Made by a program: the position numbers and the translations under genes | Shown: positions 45,311 to 57,596 of the stretch, one piece after another | Numbering within the stretch: the stretch's first letter is position 1 | How the letters are laid out: each line of letters begins with the position of its first letter | Assembly: GCA_037074705.1 (NCBI GenBank) | Contig: CM073591.1 | Span: 89,074,032-89,138,031, forward strand | Source: Zhengitettix transpicula | Taxonomy: Eukaryota; Arthropoda; Insecta; Orthoptera; Tetrigidae | Length of the DNA stretch: 64,000 nucleotides | Reading direction: 5' to 3' | The notes under the pieces: generated by a model | Databases searched by the model: none | Told to the model about the DNA's origin: nothing | The model's input: the letters and a program-made list of their open reading frames with translations, nothing else

Positions 45311-45901
45311 TAATTCCACGACATTAAAATACAACAATTAACAAAGTCAATAACGATATTAGACTTTAAGGTGATTCAAAATAAAATATAAAAGCTTTGG
45401 TCATAATGACTTATAAAAATATACTTGGAAAAAGATAAAGGGCGATACGCCAGGAACAATATTTTTCTTAGAGCTTGAATGATTTCAGAAGAATCTGATG
45501 AATAAACAGTAAAAGCGACAGCCTGTTTTGAAATCCGAAATCTCTTCACTTAATATATTTATTTTTCTAGTATTGGTTTAATAATTCTTTCAGTTTAAAT
45601 GCTTGTTTTACTAAATGGAAAAAAGGCTAATGGCCAATAAGCACACATTACTGAAAATAATTCAAATGATTAACTTAATTAAATTACACCATATGCTTTA
45701 ATTATTGTGTGAATGTTTATCACGTGGAGATTTAAAGGTTAAAAATCGTAACATGTTTTGATTAGCGATCGAAGGCTGGTTACAGTCAAACAATATTATA
45801 AAGGAAGAGTTTGAAAAGACTAATAACATTTATTGATGGAGTGAATAATGGATTGTAAATTTTCTCATTGTCAATTATGTCAATAAAATCAAGAAAACAT
45901 T
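45311..45901. other. AT-rich stretch, nothing recognised
   Basis: No feature was identified, though the last 60 bases may belong to the LINE fragment that follows. Confidence 0.35.
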
Positions 45902-46376
45902 ATGAAAATCCTAAAAATCAATAATAATATAACGATAGGATGGATGCCGTCACACAGAGGAATAGAGGGAAAGGAAAGTGCTGACAACAGTGCTAAGATG
46001 TTGTCATCCCAACAGCAGAATAAAAACAAAAGTCCAATATGCACTAAAAAGGCCTATGCCAGAATTCTGAAGGAAAAATTGGAACAACTGTAGAAGAGGA
46101 ATTAATGGATGATTTTAATAGGGAAGTTGAAAAATTCAAGGAAATAATCTACGCTGGCCATCTACCTCGGAGACAGCAAGTGGTTGTTGCTAGGATAAGA
46201 ACTCTCCACTCCTATCTGTTTTATATGTCACCGCAACCTTATGCAAGGCTGCCCAGAGGATCGAGCATGTCCTCTACGACTGCGCAAAGCACGACAGGTT
46301 TAAAAGAGCCACAATTGAGAAATGCACAAGACAAGAAGGGAGATATGTACCTCAGCAGCGGCAATACATAATCTTG
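45902..46376 (+). pseudogene. LINE fragment: RNase H end and C-terminal Cys-rich part
   Basis: ITIGWMPSHRGIEGKESADN is the conserved C-terminal motif of the RNase H domain of Jockey/I/R1-type retrotransposons (PSH-GI-GN/KE-AD). After a stop and frame changes, 46150-46230 reads RRQQVVVARIRTLHSYLF, and 46257 onward, in another frame, RIEHVLYDCAKHDRFKRAT, corresponding to the terminal zinc-knuckle-like region (C-H-C). The upstream RT is missing. At least two frameshifts and stops make it non-functional. Confidence 0.8.
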
Positions 46377-48082
46377 TAAAGTTTGGTATGGATACTGTCA
46401 TTCAAGATGTAATCTAATTAGACGATGAATCTTACGTAAGAATCTTATGAATATATATAATATGAATCAAATGTATTAATTTCATGTAGTAGTTATGGAA
46501 AGTCGCCAATTACTAATATGGTTGACGCAACTATAAACTACAAATTAAAAAAATTATGTGAAAATTGTGCTAATTGAATTTGCGATTATAATCTAAAACG
46601 CCTTTTTGTTGTTCTTTAATATTTAAATAATTTCTTATAATTCCTTAATCATTATTTTACTAATAATGGTTATGTGACTTATTTTGGTATACAGTAGACA
46701 AAATTTGGGGCGAAAACCTTAGGCACCTAAATACCCTGGATGTTTATCAGATGTGTTGAAAATGAAATGGGGGAAAATTTAAATGGGCCTAATTGATTGT
46801 GAAAAATATTGCATAGGATCATAAGATGGATAATATACACATTTCCTATTAAATCTCGAAATAAAAAGTAATAAGCTGCGAGATTTGTAAAACGAGCCGT
46901 GGAAAAAAACAATTTATTTTTACATTTGTAATGAAGAGCTTAATTAAAAACATATCTAGAAACTATTATCAGATCTTTTTCAAATTACGTTTCCATGAAT
47001 ATTATTCACAATACTGTGCAGTCGATCAAAATTTCTTAAAAACAGCGAGGGCTGAAGGAAAAGGTCTATCGACTTGTGCACAACCGTACTAATTCTTTAT
47101 ATGGGTACAAAAAATGTTTCATTAACTAAAAATATTAATCAAAGCGGACTGCATATTAGTTATATATATATCTATTTATGTGGTTTTCACAGTTGATTTA
47201 ATATTCTTAAACTAATGTTTGGTATAGATATTTTCAAAAATTGTTCCACCATTTTGATTAAAACTTAGCAAGAATGGAGAGTAACAAGTCAATTTGGTTG
47301 AACCCTAATGTGGGTTGGTCCTCGGTTATTCTATTAACGAAAATACATCCGATAATATTCATTGATGTTCTGTTTCAAGTTTTCGTTGAATTTTTAAGTG
47401 ACCTTTATGGATTTATGTTGGGTGATTATAATTTTTTAACTATGTTATTAAAGATTTCATATCTTTCAAACACCAATTTTTTCCAATACAATATTTTTTT
47501 TATGAATCTTAATGAAGGGTACAATGTATTGAACAATATTTAGAATTTATGCGCAGAATTGTGGGAAATTTCAATAATGAATATTATTAGTAATTTTGAA
47601 ATTGTTTATATTTTAAGTACATAGATTATTTTTCTATTAGAGGTATTTCTGTTAATCTTGGAGAATTACTTATTTCCTGAGAGAGAAAATTCGATCCTAT
47701 TACCAAATTTGTTTTTCAATTCTCTGAATGTGAGAAATGTCAATATGTAAAATATTCCGTAAATGGTAGAAATGTGCATGAGATTTCCGGTTATTGCGGC
47801 TTAAATTTCATCTTGAGGGTTCCCAAAACACGTGAGAATTTATCTGCAGTAAGATCACACCACAAAGCACGCTTCTAGGAAAACCATCGCAGCTGCCGTG
47901 GACACCTGTCCCGATCACGTAACACTCACATGGCTCGTCTCCAACACTAGCAGTGTCATTGAGCGTCATAAAACTGGGAAGACTCTAAGGAAAAATGCGG
48001 TTCGGAACAGCGCATGGGTTAGCATTGCCGAAACGTCTCTGTTCCACAGGGTGTAAACTCAAAACCTTTTCTTTATATATAT
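46377..48082. other. AT-rich stretch; short GC-richer block near 47.9 kb
   Basis: About 47860-48060 is GC-richer and may be part of an unidentified element abutting family B copy 5. ORF 47274-47543 (89 aa) is hydrophobic and not recognised. Confidence 0.3.
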
Positions 48083-49186
48083 TATAATAATTAACAATGA
48101 AGCGTTTAATTAAATGAAATTTGCCCCACGTTGTGGTAGCCAAAATGTAATAATCAAAAGGAATTAATTTAAAGAATTTGCCTCTCGTTGAAGCTATTTA
48201 TGTAATCATCAAATGGATGGCTTTTTATTAAATGAAAAGATCAAAATTAACAAACAAAAGATTTATTTATTTTGTGGCAATAACTCAAAAACAACTACAA
48301 TTTAAAATATTAATTTCTCAGGGCCTTCACTGGGTTTGATAATGGACACAACAATTTGATTTAAAAATCTTATTAACAAACAAATCACATTTACCTAAAC
48401 AATACGTCGATAGAAATAAATTAAAAGAAAAAAAAATTAACTTGACAATTAAAATAGAACTAAATTAAAAAGTAAAGAAATTAACTCTGATTAACAATTA
48501 AAATAGAACGAAATCTGACGCCTATCCTTTAATTACGTTTACATAAATCATTATTTTTGTATTTTGTTACTCACATCTGTCCAGCTGGTTCCAGCATTCC
48601 TTTTTGTTTTCGGAGGTACACTGTTGCAAAAATTTTTACACTGATTCTAATATTGGCTCATAGATTTTACACTCTTGAAGTCCACCTTGATAGGCTCCCA
48701 GTAACTCGGATGATTCTCCGTTTTGTCAGCTATCTGATAACTGCTCGCCTTATATGAATCCTGTGATTAATAGATTTGCTAGTTCTTTTACCGCTTGGGA
48801 TTTTAAACTGCAACTTTAATATTCCTGGCTGGCTATGGACGTAAACTGCTGACTTCCTTTCCTGTATGACTACAAACATAAAACTGCTTTTACTTAGCAA
48901 GTTTCGATGTAATGCTTCCGTGAATGTTTTTACTTTGTCTTCAACTCACAACTTTCTTTCATAATAATACATTAAACCACAGCTAGTCTCTGTTCTAGTA
49001 TTATTCGTTCCGTTCTCTGTAATGTCCCGCCACTAACTAACTCTTAGCGCTCTCCAGTTTTGGCGCGCATACGCCATTTTGACTTTCCGCCAAAGTAACA
49101 GAGCCCGGATCCATTGTTGCTTTGGAAGCTTCTGCCGCTACAATTAAATTTTATTAAAACCAATTAATGGCCTAATTAATTGGCAT

Positions 49187-49190
<4 letters not shown>
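48083..49190 (-). mobile_element. Family B LTR-like element, copy 5, with duplicated PBS-like unit
   Basis: The ends are TATAATAATT (48083) and GGCATTACT (49190), both in AT repeats. Before the core (CTTCACTGGGTTTGATAATG near 48326) there are two PBS-like motifs on the minus strand: TGGCTACCACAACGTGGGGC at 48120-48142 and TAGCTTCAACGAGAGGCAAA at 48178-48197, each preceded by an ATTACA-type end. A tandem duplication of about 55-62 bp explains this. A 50-bp internal segment near 48420-48510 is also duplicated (AATTAAAATAGAACKAAAT). Confidence 0.7.

Positions 49191-49232
<42 letters not shown>
49190..49232. repeat. (TA)n microsatellite
   Basis: TA run of about 43 bp abutting family B copy 5. 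Confidence 0.9.
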
Positions 49233-49235
<3 letters not shown>

Positions 49236-49499
49236 AACAAATATGATATATGATAACAAATCATATTCTAGAAAAGAAACTATAATTATTTTTATTTAAT
49301 ATTCCTGAATATGTGAGCTTTTACTTGCTAATGACATACATTTTAGGACCTAGAATACTTTTCTTATCGACGTGAATGTTGGTCGTGTTGGATACTTCTT
49401 ATTGTTTACTGTTAAGAAATACCAATAATAATTTTTTTATTGACGGTTCGTCGACAAGAAATTAAACAGTCGTATGTAAATGTGTTAAATTTGAAATTA
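49233..49499. other. AT-rich stretch, nothing recognised
   Basis: No feature was identified. Confidence 0.4.
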
Positions 49500-49560
49500 T
49501 ACTTAATAATAAGAAAGGTAACCAAATACAGACAAAATAAATACCGCACACCTCAAACTG
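49500..49560. mobile_element. Family D foldback repeat, isolated arm D5
   Basis: TTAATAATAAGAAAGGTAAC then CAAATACAGACAAAATAAAT and ACCGCACA match the outermost part of the D3 left arm. Confidence 0.45.
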
Positions 49561-50889
49561 ATTTACATTGTAGTTGGAGTCTTTGATATGGGTTTGGAGA
49601 CTAACACAAATAGAGAAATATTAAGGAAATTACAAAAATTATATTTAATGTCACGTGAAACCAACTTAACTACTTTGGCAACTTTGTTACACTTTATATA
49701 ATTATGTTTGTGTCAGTAGAAATGGACTATGGTTACGAATCTGGAAACTTAATGAAATATGTCATTATCAGTACACTATTCACTTAGTAGACATTATTTA
49801 ACTACCATTTTTAAATTTCTAATAATAATATCGATCTATCAGAAATTAGGAAGTACGCAATGATTCTGCAAATCTGCTTAATATTTTCAGTAAAACCTAT
49901 CATTTTTCTTCCATGGATGAAAATGACGGAAATGCCAAAATTTGGTTTTTCAGGAAATGTATACTGTGCAATAAAAATCAAAACGTCTGCACATAAATAT
50001 ACTGCAGTTATAGTTACAAAATTGTAAAATGTGACACTATATTGATGCTTATAGAATTTCTTGGAGACTTATTTTCTGTTCTACATAATGAACAAAAATA
50101 ATTTAAAAATTAATCTTAAACTCGATACTATATGAAAAAAAAGTTCAGTTCTTAAGGTGCTAATAATCATTTAAATAAACATGAATATTATTGTACTTAC
50201 CTTCTGAATTAAATTTAGTAGACTTTATTATTATAGTTCATCTTGAAAAGTCAACTTTTCTATTAATTAAATTTTAATATATTTCAATTGTAGGTGAAAT
50301 TATTCATTCATGATTTATTGTTTAAAACGATGTAGGACGGAAAAGAATAACAGTTAACGTTATGATAATTAGAGTTAATTAACATGAATTTCTATTTTTA
50401 ATTTTTTTTCTTACAATACAATATAAAAATGAGATGCAATTATTCAGAATACATTAGTAAGTAAATGTTCATTTACGTCAGATATTTTGGGAAAGCAGGT
50501 TAACCCCACATTGGAATGACCTGAATAGTTTTATGCTGCTAGAATAATTAAGTTACTGATGTCTCCATTGATGTGTGTAGCTCTTGTAAAGTTGTTGGCT
50601 AAAAATTGACGAAGAAGTTTCTGAAAGAAGTAAAATTGTTTTATACAGTTTTCATATAATATATATTATATACGCGACTTCGATTGTTAATGTTTGGTGT
50701 TACAATTATATTAATAAATTTTTCATGATGTATAAATATCACATCTAATTATTTATTAGAACAAATTAATGTTTTTGAGTAAAACTTATTTGGTAAGACC
50801 TAGATGGAGGAAGATTTGTAGATATTATTTTTAAAAACGGATAAGTGTTATTAAATTAAATGAACTTTAGGTTCGTGGTTCAATTTAAT
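49561..50889. other. AT-rich stretch, nothing recognised
   Basis: No coding or repeat feature was identified. Confidence 0.4.
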
Positions 50890-51220
50890 TGTTTCATAAG
50901 CCCACGTGTGTATGTATCCTGCTGAGCTGAAGTGTGGGGTGGGTTGCTTGACCTGCCCCTTGGAGGCGGGACCCGGCCAACGTCGTAGCCACGCCCACCA
51001 CGATGGACATTCGGCCAATGTGCGCCCGCGCTGGTCATTGTCTTCCAGCTCCATTAGAGAAACGAGAGCAAATGCGATACGCTCGCAGTTCTCGTAATTA
51101 ATTACACCACTTTAACGTGCTTCTGCGGGACGAAGCACTGTGGCGCCTGGAAAGCTTCCGTCACGTTTAACGCACCCGTGGACGTACGGAGCATTACGAA
51201 GTAATGTAGTCAGTCGTATC
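50890..51220. other. GC-rich unique island, possible conserved regulatory element
   Basis: Contains AGCCACGCCCACCACG (GC-box/KLF-type CACGCCC at about 50990), GGAGGCGGGACCC (about 50961), TAATTAATTAC (homeodomain-type, about 51096) and CACGTG-like words. Opposite-strand ORFs 50851-51054 and 50906-51097 are explained by GC content. Not repeated elsewhere in the window. A regulatory role is inferred. Confidence 0.3.
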
Positions 51221-54200
51221 CAACCGGCTAACATAATTATATTTTAGAAAACGAAAATTGCCAATTACAGACCGAAATTTGAATAAAAAAAACCTACGAC
51301 GTTTCTTCTGCATATTGGCACACTTTCTCAAGTAAGATAATCTATGAAAATTAATTGGGAAGTATTTTTCATTGATATCAAGCTTAACAATCTACGTTTT
51401 CCCTTAGTCGCACTGGAAATCTAGATAACGTATGTACAATGACCCTTGTAGTACTCCTTATTGTTTGTAAGAGAGGAGATGTTGATTATACGATACTGTT
51501 TTTTAATTATTATAATACATTCCTGAATCTACACTCTTGCCATCCCGGTATTTGCATGACTAACAAGGCCTAATAATAGAGGAAATGACACCTATAATAC
51601 CTCCATTTGTTGGAGGATACCATGCCAACTGTCATAATGATACCCCTGAACACATCCACTAACATATCTAATTATCAAGTGGGAAAGTTAGCCGACAGCT
51701 CGTGAGGAAGTAAGAGAAATTAATTTCCACATTTCTCAAACTTAGTGGAGTAAAAATATAGGGAAATCATCTCATATGTGTACTATATGACGTTACCAAC
51801 GGGCGGCAGAATATTATATTATTCGAAATTATCGAAATGGAACTCAAGGTCGTATGTCCTAAAGCCACTTATCGCATAATTCATTCATTAGTTAACAATC
51901 TGGGGTATGTTTTATTTTGGAATCAAGACTGAGGGCTTCAATGAGTAATGAAAAGATAAAAAATTTAGTACGTATTGGAAAACATTAATTTGTAGAAAGC
52001 AATGAATGAGTAGGAAATTGTGTATAAAACGAAGAGTAGCAGTGTTATACATACGTTGTCAAGCAAATTAACAGGTAGAAGAATCATAGTGGGATGGAGA
52101 AAAACACGAACGAAAATTGTCTGTTTCAAAGGAAACATAATATGCCGAAATGAGAAATATGTTAATGACAAGAATCGACGAGAACGGGAAAAACATTGTT
52201 AAGAAAATACTAAATAGTATGTACGTAAAAGGATTATACAAATTAAAGTAAGATATATGAGCTGGATTAGGGAATATCCTTACAATATATTAATGGGAAC
52301 GCTGAAAAGGAATGCAGTTCTCGAGCAAGTCATCTTCGATTAGAATACACATCGTGACGAAAAGAGATCAATGTTAAATGCCAAGGTAGCACGAGGCCTG
52401 TAGAATATTTAGAGGTGCATGAGATTGTAATGATGAATATAAAAGAAGACACATTGACTTAACACGGAATTAATTCCAAATTCAATAAGATGATAGTGAA
52501 GCAATACGGAGTGTAAGAAGTCACTCATAAAAGGAACTAAATACATAATTTCAATTAAGTTATTAAAAAAAATTAATAACGCGTCAGATTATAAATTACG
52601 TCACATATTACACAATGAATTTTTTGCAGTTCTTAAATAAAAATATGCTGAATTTCGAAAATAATATTGTAGGTGTCACCGCTATCCATATTAATATTTA
52701 TTAACTATTCGTAATGTAACTAAAATAATAAGCTTTCAAATTTCCTTCGATAATTACACACACTATAATCGTATTAAAGAACTGCCGAATATTGTTTCTG
52801 CATTTTAATTCCTTTTCCACTTGCAGTATTTTTAAATAAACGCTATCAAAGATTTTTATGCATTCCAGATCGTCATTAATAATAATCTTAATTTCCTGTC
52901 ATTTCTTTCACTCTTCTCTAACACCATGGGGTAACATTAATTTGCACAGCTTTCGATTTGTTTATAATAGCGCAAGTTCACATTGTGTATGGGTGTATAT
53001 TATGATTGGAAAAGACAACGTGGAAATACATTTTTAATTTTACTACCAGTGAATGTCTTCGAAAAGTCCCAAATTTGAGTTCGTAACCCTCTGGGTTTCT
53101 ACGTAGACGAAACCATTAGATCGGTTAAATAATCTAACATGTTTGTTATTAAATAATATTTATATGGTGAGCCAAACTTTACAAGTCGCTGGTGATGATA
53201 GAATCGCAGCTGATATTATGACTCAGATTTCAATGTATATTTTTGCTCCTTTAAGTAACCGTTTCCATTTCATTTTCTCTAATATTTCTGTAAACATTAA
53301 TAATTACGAGGATATTATGTCTGCGTCTGTCTTACCGTATTATGAGTTCTGTGCGTTTTTTAAAGTCAATAACATAATCATATTCCTCTGATCCTAATTG
53401 GATATGGAATGAGACAATAAGCTACTAATAAGTCTTATTACATTATTAATAGGCTGACGTTCTGTCTAATATCACGTGATGCTATTGTAATGTAATAAAT
53501 AATTATCTAAAAATTCATTTACAGAATAGAATGATTAACTAAGTAAACATGTGGCTACTTAATTTCTAATTTGGTACATTTTTCAACTGTCTGACATCTC
53601 ACAACATTATGAAACTAGTGACTGCTGACTCTAATGATTTTGAATTTATTTCAAAGACCAAACTGCCATTGCTAGCAGTATTTGGTATTCTTAGGTCCTA
53701 GTTATTACTCGTTAATTCTTCTTCTACTATTCTAGTTTGCTCTGAAACTACCTCCGATTAGTTTTTGTATTCCTGTGAAGGCTATTTGTCAATATTCTTT
53801 GGAATTTTGTTTTATGTCATAAGCACTATTTATTCTATTTTTCTTCAAAACAGCACTGTTTTGCTCCATTTTCGTTATTTTGTATATTCCTTTTCATTTA
53901 CGCTTTGAGTGTTGATAAAACAGTGTAATTGTTAAAGTTATAATATGATATTATATTAATTTATAATAGGTCCCATACCTACTTATTATAACTTAAAATT
54001 TTTCGTTTAACTTATGATGTATTCGTAAGTAATAAAAACATTTATGTATATATTATATTACACCGTTTTTCATTTTATTAAACTTTAAATGAAATTATTC
54101 TACGACTCGGTATTACAAAACCGAATTCTATAATTAATTTTTGTGTTAAATTTACAGTATTTGAATATAATAATACATTATAAGTGTTACTTTGTGTGAA

Positions 54201-55499
54201 GATAGCTATTATTTTAGCCACACCTTAATTTAGTGAAACAATTTTTTTTATATGTCTAAAATTGAATGAACGTATGTATAATAATATTTTGTTTCTCATT
54301 TAATGTCAATATTTTTGTTATAATTTAGAATAAAGTAACTGTAACGTTGTCTTCTTCCATTATTTATAGCGTAGTATTTCAAACTAAATTATACTAGAAA
54401 TTGTATAATTACTTAATGGGAGTTGTAAATAATTCTAAGCTTTCGCAACTCCACAGTTTCTTTAATTTATGTTCCACTATCAATCTTACATGGTCGTTTA
54501 TTAATAATTATTAATTTCATTAATCTATTTTCAGTCATGAATTTTACTTCTTCTTCAGTTATTCGTCTTTATTCCATTTATAATTTTTGAGTCTTTCCCT
54601 CCGAATTAATTCAGATCCAGCTATGTATGAGTTGTTAGTTTTGAAAATAAAGCATAATTGACAGTGATTGCCAGAGCGATTACATGTGGATTGATTTGAT
54701 AGGAAAATATATACGCAGCTAAACTAACGATAAATACAAACTACTCCGATACTCTAAGAAATGAATGAATAATTTGTTTTGGCTGCAATTGCCATTCCCA
54801 AATAGCTAAATTATTTTTTGAAGATAGTTTTCCATAATTTCTAGAATGCCATCGATGAGCATTTACTAATTTCTTTTTAAATAAAGTTATTATAAGCTCA
54901 TGATTTCTGCATTAACGTTAAATTATATTTGCTATTTCCGAGTTATAGTATCATACGTTAATTCTTGTTCAGTGCGAAAGATACGTAAACTTTCATCAGT
55001 TTATTTTGCAATTTAATGGCCCTTCCTTAATTTTTATTTTTTGAGACTAAATGCAATAGTTGCAATAATTAAAAGTCTATATACTAATTTAATTATGAAA
55101 TCTTCCAGAATAAAGAAAATGGTCTCATTCGATCCCTTAAATAACTAAATCTGTGATACTGAAATATGGAAATGAATTTGAGTGAAAATTTGTATGGCAA
55201 TATTTATGTCTTGGACAGAAAATTATTGTTATAAAACTTTTCTCTCCTCTGGTATGTGGTCTGTGAAAGTAAATATATCATTAGGTACAAATTTAATTTT
55301 AAAAAAACTGAGTATTAGTGTATATACAGATTTTTAATTTTAATTTGTTCCTTCATTATTCTTGAATCTTTATTCACTGGTAGCACGTTTCTACACTACA
55401 TACAAACCCATAAATTTTTCCAACCAATTTTTAAAACTGTTTTGTTTTGCTGTCCTGAAACATGATATTAACCTACATTTACAGAATCTTCTACCAGGT
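51221..55499. other. Long AT-rich stretch, no gene recognised
   Basis: ORFs at 51965-52171, 52020-52202 and 53143-53391 are short and unrecognised. No repeat family member was seen. Confidence 0.4.
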
Positions 55500-55625
55500 G
55501 TTTTCCAGTGAGAGGTCGGTGAAATTCTTCTATTAATTGCCGCCCATCAATCTAAACTGCCCGGGAAAGTGTCTTGAAGGGACAGGAGAACTTTCACCGC
55601 CCGGGAACATTAGCGGTGTTACTTG
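55500..55625. other. Short GC-richer block with inverted GCCCGGG words
   Basis: GCCCGGGAAAGT (about 55559) and ACTTTCACCGCCCGGG (about 55590) form an imperfect inverted pair. Function unknown. Confidence 0.25.
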
Positions 55626-56149
55626 ACTGCTGGAAAACAAAAGATTCAATGATCAAGGCTTTGAAGATAAATCAAATGTAAATGAAGGAGCTGTTGCATT
55701 GGAGGAACATCTGCATATTTCTGTCACATATCGACCAGAATTGACTATATTATATTTTTTAACGAGTAAGCGAGTTGGTTGGATAAATTACTTAATTTTT
55801 CGTTTTTGAAAGTTGTCGTTTTTAAGGATAAAAATCTGAAGGAATAATCTGAAAATTTCACTACTCTGCGTCAATTAAAAATTCAATTATATTTAGGAAC
55901 AAGGAATATAACAGTTTTCCTTACAATTTTGTACAAGACAAATATAAATAATAGACCATTATGGAGTAAGTATTTTTTAAATATTCCAATACTTCTATTT
56001 TTCTTTTTGTTTCATTGATGTACAAAATCATTTTTGGCACTATTTCTCAAATAGTATATGGAACAGTGCCTTGACTAGGGGTGATATAATTTTTTGAGCA
56101 ACATGTCCGCCTTATTTCATTTCTTGAAAATTGAAGCTGGTAATATTTA
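55626..56149. other. AT-rich stretch, nothing recognised
   Basis: No coding or repeat feature was identified. Confidence 0.4.
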
Positions 56150-56560
56150 CTCCTAAGTGACGCCAGTTTTATTGAGCGAGGCCTTTGGCATAAGGAGCAG
56201 AACTCCGCCTAGTAATTCCATGCGTTCGCGATCGCCTATCTTGCAGTCGGACATAACTCAGTTCCCTACTACCTGCTTGCTACACTTGCTCCGTCCAAGG
56301 CCGCTTCTTTCCCTTCCAAACTGAAGAGAGATAAAAAAACGCTAGCAGGAAGTCGTGGGGTTGTGACCCTCTGCCGGAAGTTTTCGTATGACACATCGGG
56401 CGCTATTGTACTGCGGGGGAAGTAGTCTTGTCATGGGAAGAGATCCATCTCTCGCTGCCCAAACAGTCGCGTTTCTTTACGTCTCGAGGGTCCAAAGGGA
56501 ATCGCCAACGGTACTTGACAATCTATTGACCCCCCCAACCCCACCCCCCCAAAAAAAAAT
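56150..56560. other. GC-richer island
   Basis: Contains GCGTTCGCGATCGCC (about 56223) and ends in a poly-C/poly-A stretch (56528-56558). ORF 56388-56771 crosses this low-complexity run and is not recognised. Confidence 0.25.
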
Positions 56561-57378
56561 ACGACCTGCAGTGAATAATCGGAGAATCGATGTGTATAAA
56601 ACATATTTAGAGATCATTATGCTAATACGAATGAGAAATGACAAACGCAATAATAAAAAACAGACCGTAGGATTACCAATTGATTCGGCGACAGTAGTCA
56701 AGAAGATTTTAATAATCTTAATATTATTAAAGGAATCTATGAGGAGTAGGACAAATGTGTGGTACGTATAACACCAAAATTACCTGCTACTAAAAGGAGT
56801 AATGGACCGTGTAACAGCATACCTTCCGAATTTTTCCCGCTGAGATCAAATTTCAGCATCATTTTACAGACTTTGTTTCACATTTCAAAGACAGTAAGCG
56901 CAACGGAACAAAATTTACCGTGTCAATTCGATTAATAAAATAGAATTAACGGTAATGAGGTAGAAAGAATAATATAGTCGTTTGTAAATGAATATGCTAG
57001 TGCCACGAAGTTTGGGATGAAATAGCTGAAGTTCAATATCTTTAATATATATAACTGCTTTTCGTTTAGTGTAAACTGTAAAAAATAAAATTTTCCCTTA
57101 AATTGCCATTAAAAAATTTATTGTGTGGTTAGTAAATGTTGTAATATATAGTACAAGACGTTGAAATGGCACAGTGTGTTGAAAGCTAGCTAATTTATAA
57201 TGTAATGAATATATAACAACATATTTCAAATACACTGCTCTATGTAAATTTAGTAGATAAAATGGAATAAATAAACTAGTCACGACTTGTAATAAAATTC
57301 ATGTTAGCTAAAGAAGTATACACTGAATTTCAGGTTATCAAACAAACACCCGAAATAACGCAGAGTAAAAACGCACGA
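56561..57378. other. AT-rich stretch, nothing recognised
   Basis: No coding or repeat feature was identified. Confidence 0.4.
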
Positions 57379-57596
57379 TTATAGTCTGTATAAAATGGGA
57401 GCAGTTTTGTTTTTGTCTGTCAGCGAATGAGAGCTGAGAATTAGATGATCGTATGCACATCGTAAAAGGCAGAAAATTCTTATTACAGCTACGTGGACAA
57501 AAATATGTTACACAACGGCGCTCGAAATTCGTCGGCGCAAGAAGAACTTCAAGGTCAAATCTATCACCATTTGAAAAGCACTATAATTATTTGTAT
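57379..57596 (-). mobile_element. Family C MITE-like repeat, copy C4
   Basis: Left TTATAGTCTGTATAAAATGG then GAGCAGTTTTG. Right CCATTTGAAAAGCACTATAA is the inverse type. Internal GAACTTCAAGGTCAAATCT is the complement of the TTTGACCTTGAAG block. Confidence 0.7.

Noticed and set aside
56388..56771. 127-codon ORF
   Set aside because: It crosses a poly-C/poly-A low-complexity run and has no recognisable domain.
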